Shown piece after piece: positions 36,577-48,835 of a stretch of 64,000 bases of DNA. The first letter of the stretch is position 1. Every line of letters starts with the position of its first letter. Position numbers and translations under genes: made by a program. The stretch is from Lytechinus pictus (taxonomy: Eukaryota > Echinodermata > Echinoidea > Temnopleuroida > Toxopneustidae). The notes beneath the pieces are model-generated. The model was not told where the DNA came from. It saw only the letters and a list, made by a program, of their open reading frames with translations, and did not search any database. The DNA lies in NCBI RefSeq assembly GCF_037042905.1, contig NC_087259.1, positions 25,387,501-25,451,500 of the forward strand, written 5' to 3'.

Positions 36577-36587
36577 GTAGTAGTTGC

Positions 36588-36628
<41 letters not shown>

Positions 36629-37071
36629 CAGTAGTAGTAGTAGTAGTAGTAGTAGAAGTATTAAAGTATTATATCTGCAGTAGTAGTAGTAGTAGTAGTA
36701 GTAGGTAGTAGAAGTTGAAGTAGTATAGTAGTAGTAGTAGTATAGTAGTATAGTAGTAGTAGTAGTAGTTTATAGTAGTAGCAGCAGCAGCAATAAAAAT
36801 AGCAGTAGTAGTAGTAGGTAGTAGAAGCTATATTTCCTACTACTATTACTACTACTCAAGTAGTAGTAGCAGCAGCAGCAGTAATACAAGAAGAAGTAGT
36901 AGTAGTAGTGGTAGTAGTAGTAGTAGTACTTCTTCTAGTAGTAGTAGTGTTGTAGTAGTAGTAGTAGTAGTAGTAGAAGTAAGTAGTGGTAGTAGTGGGA
37001 GGAGTAGAAGTAGAAGTATAGTAGTAGTAGTAGTAATAGTAGTACTAGTACTACTAGTAGTAGTAGTAGTA

Positions 37072-37103
<32 letters not shown>

Positions 37104-37104
37104 C
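36577..37104 (+). repeat. (AGT)n microsatellite, about 530 bp
   Basis: Long imperfect trinucleotide array with AGC, AGA and interruption variants and a few local inversions (ACT blocks near 36840 and 37050). Confidence 0.95.
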
Positions 37105-38095
37105 AGGTAAAAAATTCTTATTTTGCGAGATTAAAGATGTTTCTCGAATAGAGCAATGATTGCCAGCAGTCTTTCCAAATAAATATTTCCACGGGTTACT
37201 GTCTTACCGCATGCAGAAAGTAGTACACGTATACCCGAGTTTCCTTCTCCTATACTGCAAATGATATTTGTTTCAAGTATTTAAATAGCTTTCGTTTCTA
37301 TCTACGCGTGACTTTTTAAAACTTTCTAATCAAATCATAACAAAAATGTATTTATACGCATAGCGACCACATCCGGTGTGCATTATACAAAAGAATTTGG
37401 TTTGGGAAATGTGATACCCTGTGAAATATTATACTGGTGCCCTGATTAATAGAATAATGACATCGCAATTTCCGTACAGCAATTTCGTCTACGTGTACTA
37501 TCTTAAATCTGAATCAATATTACCATAAAATAAGACAATGGACGAATTCAGCTTTAATGCATTTGACAATTTATAAACATCCCGAATTACTATGATCAAT
37601 AAAGTTATGACAAAGGTTTGCATGACCACCGAATTACACAATAACGGATATTTACGATTATTACTTAATTAGGCACAAGTCCTTATACTTAAACTAAAGA
37701 CCATTTACATTCAGGTTATATCTAGGACTGCAATGGATTCTCCCTTCATGTAAATAAAAAACCAATATTTACTAATTTGTAAGATATCCTGACAATACAT
37801 TTATTATACCAATAACAGATAATATACCTCGGGTATATAGAACATTAGAACAAAGTTTTTGTTTTATTGAAATGAATAGTTGCAACGTCTTAACAATCGA
37901 CGTTTCTTAATGTTTCTGATCTGAGTAAAGGATTATTCAATGCAATTCAGCATTTTTTTTAATATTTACTTGTTACTTTATTATATAATGAAATTCAGCA
38001 CATTGGTCACCTGCGCCCGCTGCCTTCAAATCGAATCCAATTAATTACATAATAAAAACTCGTCGCATATGGATTTTTACCGTCTTTATCTTTTT
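37105..38095. other. Intergenic, nothing recognised
   Basis: AT-rich, no reading frame of note and no repeat family that I recognise. Confidence 0.5.
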
Positions 38096-38470
38096 TAAAG
38101 GTCAAGTCCACCCCAGAAAAATTGATTTGGATGAATAGAGGAAATCAAAGAAGCATAATGCTGAAAATATGATCGGATTAAGATAAGAAAGTTATGACAT
38201 TTTTAGTTTCGCTTATATTTTCACAAAACAGTGATATGCACAATTCAAAATGTTTATTTTTTGTTTGAATAATAAAATATTTAATTGATTACATATGGCA
38301 TTAAGGACCAACTTGACTAAACCATATAGTATTAAACAATGCTAATTCAACATGTTCAGGGAGGAATTAATCGTTGTTTCAGTTGCCAATGAGGAGAAAA
38401 ACTTGAATATTTCACATTTTATATGATAAAATACAAATCAACATTTTGTTGGGGGTGAATTTGTCATTTA
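38096..38470. mobile_element. Foldback MITE, family M1, short copy
   Basis: Begins TAAAGGTCAAGTCCACCCCA and ends GGGGGTGAATTTGTCATTTA. At about 375 bp it is shorter than the 560-610 bp copies at 45767-46375, 57729-58288 and 58411-58988, so it has an internal deletion. Confidence 0.75.
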
Positions 38471-38987
38471 ATATTATGCAAGCTGAAAATCCTTGAAACA
38501 TTCTCTTCAAAGTTACTCTCGAGTTATTACATGGGTCTTTGGTATACTGTTTTACCTCTTCGAGGGGCGGCAGTCATATTTTCTTGATTTTCAAATAGGA
38601 TGGCGCATTTGTAGGCTTTGCATTTAATTACGCAACTCTTTTTGTATAAAGTATGAACTTTTTTAATTACTATTGTACAATTTTTATAAGTTATCTGTAG
38701 TTGATATGTAATTATGTTTGATGAAAATAAACTTGAAATTGAACTTGAAACTTAATAATTGTGGTGTATGGAAATATATTGTATTAACGTAACAAAAAAA
38801 GAGAGAAGAGAAACACAACTACCCTGGTAATTGGAAATTCTATTGGCAACTAAATTTCAGAAATTTTCCGTTTGACGTTAATATGCTGGTATGAGCTTCC
38901 CCTTAATCATGTTAATTGGGTTTTATGACCACTACCATCATGGTATACGTGACGAACAAGACGTTATACATATATGGGATCCTATAA

Positions 38988-39250
38988 CAGAAGGAGGAGG
39001 AGAATGAGTAGGAGGAAAAGAAGAAGAAGACGAACAAGAAGAAGAAGAAAGACATGAAAGAGAAGAAGAATGAGAAGAAGAAGAATGAGAAGAAGAAGAA
39101 AGAAGAAGAAAAAAAAGAGAAGAAGAACAAGAAAGAGAAGGATAAGAAGAAAGAGGGGAGGAGGAGAAGGAAAAGAAGAAAAAGAAGCAAAAAATGAAGA
39201 AGAAGAAAGAAATAAAAAGAAGATGAAGTAAGTCTAGGAAAAAGTAAGAA
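38988..39250 (+). repeat. (GAA)n polypurine tract
   Basis: About 260 bp of GAA/GGA/AGAA-rich sequence, almost pure purine on the plus strand. Confidence 0.9.
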
Positions 39251-39329
39251 AAAAATGAGGAAGAAAAGTGAAGGAAATAAGGGGAGGGGAAAAGTGAATA
39301 TATAAGCAACTTTCGGGTCACTATATCTA

Positions 39330-39640
39330 AATATATATTCTGCTCGCTCTTATCGGCTCGCGATCGCAATATTGCTCTCATAATCTATTTCGTGAGATAC
39401 GTTTTTTGTTCATGAATTTCCATAAACAGTCCTCAACTTTTCCTTGTCAGGTCAGAATATCAAAAAAATTTCATCTCGCACTTCGCGCTCACTTAATTTG
39501 ATTACCATGTGCATGAAATTCTACGCACAATCCTTGCTTAAAATGACCCTCTTCAGGTCAGGATATGAACAGTTTAGCTTGCACTTTGCACACGTTCTAT
39601 TTTCAGGTCAGCAAATTGAAAAATGAACTCGCGCTTTGTG
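39330..39640. repeat. Tandem repeat with CTCGCGCTTCGCGCTC core, three units
   Basis: Roughly 110-bp diverged units, each with a CTCGCACTTCGCGCTCAC-like hairpin core, a TGTCAGGTCAGAATATC segment and a GTGAGATACG segment. The same family is present in more copies at 61270-61960. Confidence 0.65.
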
Positions 39641-40251
39641 GTATCATCTAAGGCTCTAAGCCGTAAGAAATACCTTAATTTTCTACTAATGGCGCATGGT
39701 TTAAATACATCTGATTTTGAATTGGGCTCATAAACGCATCTAAAAAAAATTAAGTGCCAAGTCTTTAATAATTAAGCTCATTCATTGGTTGGAAATCAAT
39801 TTGCGTCATTCAACACCTGATCAGGTATTGTGTAGATTTTAAACAAAATGAAAATAAAAGTAATTACTCTCAAGAAAAAACGTAATTTCATAGTAAACCA
39901 GGAAGTATAAATTATCAGCATTTTGTTTAATATTGTACTAGATTGTTGGAAATACAGAGTCAGATAGTACAATGAACTTATATCTAAAATAGAAGACAGA
40001 ATTACGAACTTTTACACTTTAATTTTACAAATGCTCCAGAAAATAACGTTCCATGTGACTTTAGATCACCGCTGTTCACATGAGAAATTTGCGAGAAACA
40101 GCATTCAAAGTTTAAGGAACGTAAGAGCAAATAATAATAAATAAAATCAGACAATTAGGTATATCACTTCCTTGACGACATGCGCTATCTTTCTCCAGCT
40201 TCACTTCCAAATCAGATCTCTTCGAAAACTGAAAAGTTAGACTGATTAGAA

Positions 40252-40870
40252 TGATGCTCCGGGCTGGAAATATTTATATATAAATAGATAGAGTGAAATT
40301 CACAGAGCAAAATGCTAAAAAAAAAATTTTTAATCGGATAACAAATAACGAAGTTATTGCATTTTAACATTTAGCAATATTTTGTGAAAATAATCATCTG
40401 CACGTCATCATGAATATTCATTAGGTGGGCTGATGATGTCACATCCCCACTTTCCCTTTTCTTATGTTATTACATGAAAATGATGAAATCATAATTGTTT
40501 AATTTTTTTTCATTTATGTGTGAATGATGTGTCTCCTTTATAATGAAATAAGTTGCAGCAATGAATATCTAATGCACTAAATCGGCTGTCAATCCAGTTT
40601 TTTTCAGTTCTTGGTATAAAATATTGAAAGAAAAACCTTATCTCATATAATGAAATACAAAAGAACAAGTGGGGATATGGCATCATCAGTTTGCTCAATG
40701 ATTTTTTTTAAGACATGCCTTGCACGCATTTGGTTTCACCGGAATAATTCAAATCTTAAAAATGCCATAACTTTGTTATTCCTTGTCCGATTTAGATAAA
40801 ATTTCAGTGTTTTGTTTGTCTAATTTTCGTTATCTGTTCAAATCATATTATTTTCAGCCGGGAGTCCTTT
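40252..40870. mobile_element. Foldback MITE, family M2, copy 3
   Basis: Starts GATGCTCCGGGCTGGAAATA, ends TTTTCAGCCGGGAGTCCTTT. It has the GATGTCACATCCCCACTTTC landmark and inverted halves. Confidence 0.75.
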
Positions 40871-40960
40871 GATATCTTGCATTTTGAAAATAATCTGAAT
40901 ATGATGAAATATTGTATTAAACACAATATATTACTTTAAAAATAAGAAGCTAAGGCTTAA

Positions 40961-41332
40961 GTCACAACTCAGAGCGGCGACCGACCGATTAGTAGCCTGC
41001 TCGGGCACCGCTGGAATATAGGAATCTGACGGGCCAGCGGCCGGCGACCGGCCGATGACAGCTCGACAGCTGTTGATCCAACAAGTTCAATTTTTGACCT
41101 AAATCGTTCGAAGGCCACCGCTCGATTACGCCGGCGCCCGGACGGCGACCATCCGGGCGCCGAGCGTATTTCAGGCGGCGAGTGAAAAGTGAGCAGGCGC
41201 CGCCAGAATTTGAACTCCACGCTATACCTTGAGCGGCGACCGAGCGATGCCCCAAAACGAGTGGTGCCCGGGCGAAATTAGCTAAAAACTCGCCGCCCGG
41301 TCGCCGGGCAGGCTAAATTTTGGAGCTGTGAC
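40961..41332. mobile_element. GC-rich MITE-like element
   Basis: A GC-rich block of about 370 bp in AT-rich surroundings. Left end GTCACAACTCAGAGCGGCGA mirrors the right end (reversed GGTCACAGCTCCAAAATTTA), and CGCCGGCGCC-type palindromes fill the interior. No long frame with a known product. Confidence 0.55.
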
Positions 41333-41358
41333 CGTAGTCCAAGTTGTGGATCACTCAC

Positions 41359-41459
41359 CTTTTAGAAGTCTCACTAGGTCAAAACAGATGAAGCTGCTTC
41401 GGGAAGGACTCTCTGATGTAATGGCATGTCCAGGAGAAAGCCGGGAGAGACACACAAGG
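41359..41459 (-). other. Candidate orphan exon between MITEs
   Basis: A 101-bp unique-looking stretch bounded on the minus strand by a good acceptor (AATTCTTGTCAG, ending 41460) and a strong donor (AAAAG then GTGAGT at 41358). One minus frame is open throughout. It is about 6.3 kb upstream of FMO exon 1, so it could be a leader exon of FMO. The plus strand also shows plausible splice sites around the same stretch, so strand is uncertain. Confidence 0.25.
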
Positions 41460-41550
41460 CTGACAAGAATTATTAACTCACACGTAAGCATGGTACCATT
41501 CATTACCTGCTGTCAGTACCAGCACAATTTTTGCGCATTATCTTTGTCTT

Positions 41551-42153
41551 ATAGGGGTACTCCGAGCTGAAAATATTTATATCTATATAAATAGACTGAA
41601 ATTCACAGAAAATGCTGAAAAATTCATTAAAATCGGATAACAAGTAAGAAAGTTATTGTATTTTCAAGTTTAGTGATATTTTGTGAAAATAGTTATACGC
41701 ACGTCGTCATGAATATTAATTAGGTGGGCTGATGATGTCACATCCCCACTTTCCTTTTTCTTATGTTATTACATAAAATCATAATTTTTCATTATTTCAT
41801 ACATGTGTAAATGATGTGTCTCCATTATGATAAAATAAGTTGCGGCAATGAATAACTAATGTACTTAATCAGTTGTCAATCCAATTTTCTCAGTTCTTGG
41901 TAGAAATAATTTGAATAAACCTGATTTCATGTAATAAAATACAAAAGAACAAGTTGGGATATGACATCATCAATTTGCTCATTGAATATTCATGAAGAAA
42001 TGCCTAGAACTGTTTTACCGATAAAATGCAAATCTTCAAAACGCCATAACTTTATTACTTGTCCGATTTTGATCAAATTTTCAGTGTTTTGTTTTGTCTG
42101 AATTTTCTTTATCTGTTTAAATCATATTATTTTCATCCCGGATCATCCCTTTA
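41551..42153. mobile_element. Foldback MITE, family M2, copy 4
   Basis: Starts ATAGGGGTACTCCGAGCTGA and ends CCCGGATCATCCCTTTA, about 600 bp with inverted halves. Only about 90 bp from the candidate exon. Confidence 0.75.
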
Positions 42154-44104
42154 AAGGGCAACACAGTAAATCGAACCTTATTAATAAGTTCCAACTGTTC
42201 AGTGTATAGGGAAACCTTCAAATCCCGACTAAAAATCGTCGTGAAAGCATGAAGTGAAAAGGAGGGAAGTGACCTGAACAATGCTGTGTTGGGTTATCAA
42301 AATGAAATCAATCGTAGATGATGGTGATATTTAACAGAGTACTGAATCATAGATGATAAAACCACAATTATATTTCATCATATTCATATTTAATTTCGTA
42401 ATAACCTCCAGAGATTGAAAGGGCACATCATGGTCATGCATTTTATTTATTCACCTTTTTGTTTTTGCTCAATTTCCTAAGGTTCCTAAATGTTCACATT
42501 TATTTTGTACTTTGTAACATGTTGCTGTACACCATGTATATAGTTTAAGTCTTGTTTTATCACCTCTGTCTGTTTGTACTGGGCTGATATACATATTTGT
42601 GGTTATTTTCAAGCATATTTTACATTGTATTTTTACAAAGGGCCCCAATGAAAACCAGTGTTTCTGCTAATTTGGGCTACCCTTTTAAAAATAATTATGT
42701 GTAATAAATAAATAAATGGTGTATGGGGAAAAATCTCTGAGAAGTAGCGAGCGAACGAAAACTTTGACCTTTTTATAATGAAATTCTAATTTTGTGATAG
42801 ATTTGACGAGATATTAAAAAGAAAAATCTCACATTTTATCATTTACCTTTCGCCTTCTCTTTTGTTCTTTTTATGTCTTTTAATTTCTTGGTTGTGGAAC
42901 CAGAGGGGGTCAGCTAGTACCCCATCCCCCTTTTCTATATTGGTGAATGTTCATATATCTTGACATTGTTCGCTCCAATCAAATTTGATTCGATATCTTT
43001 TTTCAAGACATTCAAAATTTTAGGCCTACATTAAGAACAGCATGCCCAATGAAAAGGAATGCAAGAAGCATGAAGCGATGACACTTTTTTTATTCTTATA
43101 CCTCAGTGAAATATTAAGCAATGCATTTAGTAGTTGTGTAAGTCTACCTATACGCAGAAACGACTCTAGTTTTACAATACTCCCATACCAAATCCGCCCA
43201 ACCAATCAAAACAATTTTCAAATAAGTTGAGGTGTCCCTTTAAGTTAATTCTACAGCCCTGTACCAGTATACTTACTTCTACCAGCAGTTATTTAAGTTC
43301 ACTAAGCCACTGTTTCATGTTCGAAAGAAGATACATATTCAGGAAGTGATACGAGATAATGTCGTTAATTGTTTTTTTTTTTTTCATGTTTACTTCAGTG
43401 AAACAAATTAGGAACGATTTTCGTCTTTTCAGACTGCACATGAGCAGAAAATGTTTTATAAAATTGAAGGTTAACTCAGCGCCAGAGATATAGGCCTACT
43501 GTCCATCGCCAGTGGCCAAGTTACGGGTTACGTGATTACACAATATTGTTGTTAAACCAATTCGAATATTTCGAAGATGTCGAAAACATTCGAACAAGGA
43601 ACTAGAGTGGAGATCCCAGAGGGGGACATGCCCCCTCCCTCCACTACGAATGTTCAAATTTAACAGTATCCCCATGGGTGAAGGCAATCTCGCCCCCCCC
43701 CCCCCCTACAGTGAAAATAAATATTTTTTTGTCCCCCTTCAATATGGCGGCAAATGGTTGTGGTCCACCCTGATAAAGGCCGTGACCCACTCATACCTGC
43801 CGTTGTCACCTTACCGATCAGGACATGAAATTCCGAAGAAAAAAAACCACAGTAAACTAGCAAACTGAGCAGAAAGGGGGTAATTTCTTCCCCCTGCGCG
43901 AAGACGCCGAAGAGTGGAAGAAATTTGAGATTTTAATAAAGAATTTGGATTGAGTTGATTTGAAGTGAATCAATAACACATATCTCAAATATCAGGCCTA
44001 ATCGCTCACGATGGCGGTCTCCAGCAGTCCTTTAAATTATCATCTATGAATAATACATTGTGTTGATATATGATTTAATTATTGCTTATTATTACGACCA
44101 TCTT
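42154..44104. other. Intergenic with repeat debris
   Basis: No gene recognised. Near 42640-42715 there is a stretch ending in AATAAATAAATAAATGG that looks like a LINE 3' tail. Near 42740-42900 and 43670-43700 there are dispersed-repeat pieces, including a C-run. Confidence 0.45.
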
Positions 44105-45766
44105 TATTGTTTTGTCATATATTTATTGTTTTGTCCCCAGTGCTATTCATCACTTTAACGCTCAAATCCGAAGGTCTGTGTCTCGCCCGTAATTAATGAG
44201 TGCCCTACTCTTTTGATTGATTGCTATTGATCACGATAGATAACTTTGACATTTCTCATAATTAATTAATATTAATTAATATATTATATTAATTAGAGAT
44301 TTTCTTAGAATCAGACACACCTCTCTTGCACTTCCCTTACTCTCTATTACAATTGCACTTGCATAAGCTTGATCCATTACTTATCTTGCCGATAACTACA
44401 GTACATGTATATCTAAACATGATTATTCTAGAATATGAATTTATTCTTAAACCTGACTTTAACTTGTATTTCAAATACTTGTGTATTGTAAATTTTGCGT
44501 AAACGATGTATACCTGAGTTGGAATTATTTCCTCATGCTGACATGTTGTCATCATCTTTTGTTTTGTTCTGTGAATATAAACATTGTATCTACATGGTTG
44601 TGTGTAAACTATAAAAAATTCCTTTATGGACAATAAAGTTATTCAATTCAAATCGATTAAATACATATATTACCTTTGTATATTGTATACTCGTGAAATT
44701 ATGATATTGATATGAATACAGAAATCAAATCAAATGTAACATGTTAGTAATCATTGGGCAATGCTGGAGGAGGTCGTGTTGATGTATTTCTTCTTAAAAA
44801 ATCCTAACCAGTTATTAACATTGCTTTCCTAATTCAATGCCTTTTCCCCATGCCTCCTTCTTCTATCTCACTCACTCACTAACAATAATAATAATAATGA
44901 GGATGATGATAACAACGGTTTATAATCATATGAAGATTATCATTACAATTTTTCCAACTTGAAACCTGAGAAATATACACGGCATCCGCGGCCGCCTCCC
45001 CCCCCCCCCCCCACCGGAAAGTTGGGGGATGGTATCTCCCTGCTGTTTACCCCTGTGGTGATCACAATACTCTCAAAAGGAGGTCAATTCTAACTGGGGC
45101 GTCGAAGCGCCCGGGCGGTGGGGGCCTTAAACGCCTTGTCAACCATATCGTCGTATATTCTGGATTTCCTGATGACAAAAGTTGTGAGAATTTCAACAAA
45201 TCAACACCGGATATCATAGAGTGATTGATTTCAAAATGTTTACAGTGAACTTATTATTTTTTTTCTTTTAAGAGCTATAAATGAGCTCAAATCCGGTATC
45301 TTGATTATCCCTTTTATTACCTTTTTTTGTTGTTTCTGTATTCTGTTCTTGTTTAATCACCCCCCCCCCCTTTCTTTTGGTTTTGTATTTTCATGTAGGT
45401 TTTTGTTTAAATTTTTTGTGATTTATTATTATTTGTATTGTTTGTATATAATTTGCACGGCTTCTCTACAAACTAGCCATTGGCTGATCGTGGGATATTG
45501 TACCGTGTTGAAAAGAAATGAATTCAATCAAATCACATACGTTCAAATACAAGAGAGCTAAGCGAGCGAGCAAAATCTCGACATGTTTATTACAACACTC
45601 CGATCGTGTGTTAGATTATGACATAATATTCAGAAAATAATTTATTTTTGTTATATATTTCTATAAATAAGATGACTGTAAAATAGGGCATGATGACAAT
45701 CATGACTTGTGAAGTGCGATGCACTTCTCCTTTTCGTTCAAAACTAATGCTTCCTGTATGATCCTT

Positions 45767-46375
45767 AAAGGTCAAGTCCACCTCAGAAAAATATTGATTA
45801 GAATCAATAGAGAAAAATCAGACAAGCACAATGCTGAAAATTTCACCAAAATCGGATGTAAAATAAGAAAGTTATGACATTTCAAAGTTTCGCTTATTTT
45901 TCACAAAATAGTTATATGAACGAGTCAGTTACATTCAAATGAGAGAGTCGATGATGTCACTCACTCACTATTTCTTTTGTTTTTTATTGTTTGAATTATA
46001 CAATATTTCAATTTTTACGAATTTGACAATTTGGACCTCCTTGCCTGAACCACAAAAATGTTCAAATAATGGAATTCCACGTGTTCAGGGAGGAATAAAA
46101 CTTTATTTCACATGACAATGACGAGAAAATCAAAATATTTCATATTTCATATAATAAAATACAAAAGAAATAGTGAGTGAGTGATGTCATCAGTTGCCTC
46201 ATTTGCATACCGACCGAGATGTGCATATAACTGTTTTGTGAAATGAAGCGAAACTTTAAAATTTCATAACTTTCTCATTTTACATCCGATTTTGATGAAA
46301 TTTTCAGCGTTATGCTTGTTGTATTTTTCTCTTTTTATTCAAATCAAGTTTTTGTTTGGGTGGACTTGTCCTTTA
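45767..46375. mobile_element. Foldback MITE, family M1, in repeat copy A
   Basis: Begins TAAAGGTCAAGTCCACCTCA and ends TGGGTGGACTTGTCCTTTAA, about 605 bp, with inverted halves and the TATTTCTTTTGT and CATAACTTTCTCATTTTACA landmarks. The insertion site is a TTAA/TTTA, as shown by copy C. Confidence 0.85.
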
Positions 46376-46569
46376 ATAGAACTATATACATGCAGTTCAC
46401 AAACAAACTGGTATCTTTTCACGGGGACCTTTTTTTTTAGATGTATAATACGGGTTATTGTTCAAGGGCCGCTATACTTAATGTAATATAATGGTCGCCA
46501 GTCAAAATAATAAATGGGGCTGGCTATATTCGGCATAAAGATTGCTTATCATATTTTGTTGAAAAGTAC

Positions 46570-46644
46570 AGTGAAAGGAACTATTTCAACATATGAATAT
46601 CATATTTTTTTATATTCATATTTTGAAATAGTTCCTTTCACTGT
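46570..46644. repeat. Near-perfect hairpin in repeat copy A
   Basis: ACAGTGAAAGGAACTATTTC and its reverse complement, extended by ATATGAATAT, face each other around an AT-rich loop of about ten bases. The copy B counterpart is at 51081-51155. Copy C keeps only the right arm. Confidence 0.85.
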
Positions 46645-47076
46645 GCTTTAATGTCGATCTTTTTTTTTTGTTACATCACTTTATTGTCAAAAGTGCAAAG
46701 GAAACGAGATTCACATGCTCAATGGTATATTATCTCTTTTTCCTGGAAAAAACATAAATGTGTTACATAAATAGGGGTAAATAATTCGATGATATATAAT
46801 ACTTAGATAGTTAGGTAGGAAGCGATCATTATGGTTTGACTGTTAGACAAGAATTCTTTTACTAGTCTTTTTTTTTAATTCATGGTTCCATCTCTCTTTA
46901 TCAATATCAAAAAAAAAAATTAAAACTAGTTGTATTCTCGCATCATCATATTATTCTAATTTCACAACACACTTTAGGGGATACAGACTAATTCTAGTGC
47001 TAACCGAACCGGGGACTTCCCGATAGTCCGCGGGTTCGATAGTCCGCGGTGTGTGTAAAATTATGATCAGGATATG

Positions 47077-48835
47077 TTGAATTGAATTGAATTGAATTTA
47101 TTTTCATACTTCACAAGATAGCAAAATAATAACATAATAAAATTGAGAAATACATTTGATTACATACAAAATACAAAATATAACATGTATAATAGCAGTA
47201 AATAAAGTGAAATATGAAGGAACCTGCATAAAAAGCAGAGCTTGTAATGTCTGCAGGTTCCTTAAAGTAATTATGAAATTAGTAATCAAGGAGATCGGAC
47301 ACAAAAAAATAATCAGACTACAAAGGAAAAGCCAAAGATTAGCGGAAAATCGCGGGGTAAAGAATGAGAGGGAAAGTGGACAAATGTGAAATAGAAGGGG
47401 GGGGGGTGAGCGAAGAATGAAAAAGTTCAAACTAGGCAGTATACCTTTAAAAAGGTAAAAATCAAATACATTATATATATTCAGCCAGTGCGTCTTAACG
47501 GGGTCCATAACTGGACAAAAGAAATGATTTCAGTTTACATTTAAACATACTTAAGGATAAACAGCTAGATATTTCGTTTGGAAGATGATTCCAAAACCTT
47601 GGTCCTTCAAATACAATTGTTCTTTGAGCAAATAACGTTCGAGTACGTGGAAGGTGAAATGAGTCCCTTTGGCGGGTTGGATAAGAATGGATGAGGTCGT
47701 TTCTTTGAAACAAGGAAGAGAAAATTTCCGGTAGATCATCTTTTGAGAGTTGAAACATGAATGTACCCAAATGAAATTCGTAAAGATCATGAATTTTCAG
47801 GATTTTATTTTTTATAAATAATGGATTTGTGTGTGCATAAAAGTCAGATTGGTTAATCAACCTAATAGCCCGCTTTTGTAATTTAAATAACATTTCTAGT
47901 ACTGTCTTGTTTGTATTACCCCAAGCTAATATACCATAATTTAGTCGTGATGAAATGAGAGTCATATATAAGTTTAATAGTATATAATCAGGAAAAAAGA
48001 ATTTTAGCTTGCTTAAAATACCGATACTTCTAGAAGTCAATTTACACAAGTAATTAATGTGACACTTCCTAGACAAATCATGATCGATATAGAGCCCAAG
48101 AAATTTGGTCGATTCAACCTGTAATAAATTTACATTATCCATGACTACTTGACCAGGTAAACTTTTAAGAGAATTACTAAAAATCATAAAATTGGTTTTC
48201 TTAACACTAAGTGACAACTTGTTAGCTCTAATCCAAGACTGAACTGATTGAAGTTCTGTATTTAAAATATTAAGTAGTGTATGTGGGTCACGGTGAGACA
48301 GAAAAATATTAGAATCATCAGCAAACAAAATAAATGACAAAATATTGGAAGAATTTTTAAAATCATTAATGTAAAGAATGAAAAGTAAGGGACCAAGGAG
48401 TGATCCTTGGGGTACTCCGCAAGATATTGATTTCAAACTAGAATTTATACCTGTATAAGAAACAAATCGTTTTCGAGAACTGAGGTAGCTCCTGAACCAA
48501 TCCAAGGCCTTCCCACGAATACCATAATGTGATAATTTATATAACAATATATCATGATTGATCGTGTCGAAGGCCTTGGAAAGGTCCAGGAATATACCAA
48601 CAGTGTGTAGTGACTTATCGACGGCACATGCCACCTTATCAATAAAAGAAAGTAAAGCATGAACAGTAGAATGTTTTTTCCTGAAACCAAACTGAGAATC
48701 ACATAATATCTGACAGTCGGTTAAAAATTTGATTAAGCGTGAGTACATTATCTTTTCTAGTAACTTTGAAAGGGAAGTGAGAAGTGAAATTGGACGATAG
48801 TTGCAAACTTCTCGTTTATCATCGTTTTGAAAACG
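47077..48835 (-). mobile_element. 5'-truncated CR1/L2-type LINE
   Basis: The element runs on the minus strand from a 5' truncation at 48835, through an intact RT C-terminal frame, to a 3' tail of repeated TTCAA units (47077-47097). It lies between segmental copies A and B; its 3' 250 bp belong to copy A and also occur in B (51604-51857). Confidence 0.85.
47495..48835 (-). pseudogene. LINE ORF2 fragment: reverse transcriptase, intact to its stop
   Basis: No start codon belongs to this fragment; the frame is open from the truncation point and an internal Met at 48748 gives 417 residues. From that Met: QFGFRKKHST at 19-28, FLDLSKAFDTINHD at 53-66, GVPQGSLLGPLLF at 111-123 and the catalytic FADD at 142-145, then the conserved C-terminal region with YPTRQRDSFHLP. 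It lacks the endonuclease and the first RT motifs, so it cannot retrotranspose itself. The absence of stops over 1.3 kb suggests a young insertion. The PQGS and FADD forms and DLSKAFDTINHD fit the CR1/L2/Jockey side of LINEs. Confidence 0.88.

Larger units (their letters stand above)
44105..47324. repeat. Segmental repeat, copy A
   Basis: 3220 bp matched closely by 48836-51857 (copy B) in the same orientation. It includes an AATTAATTAATATTAATTAA stretch, a C-run, a hairpin (46570-46644) and the first 250 bp of the LINE 3' end. Copy A differs from B mainly at one site, where A carries MITE family M1 (45767-46375) and B a different MITE (50501-50887). Confidence 0.9.

Noticed and set aside
38938..39381. 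147-residue Ser/Phe-rich minus-strand frame
   Set aside because: Comes from the GAA polypurine tract; no domain or conserved start.
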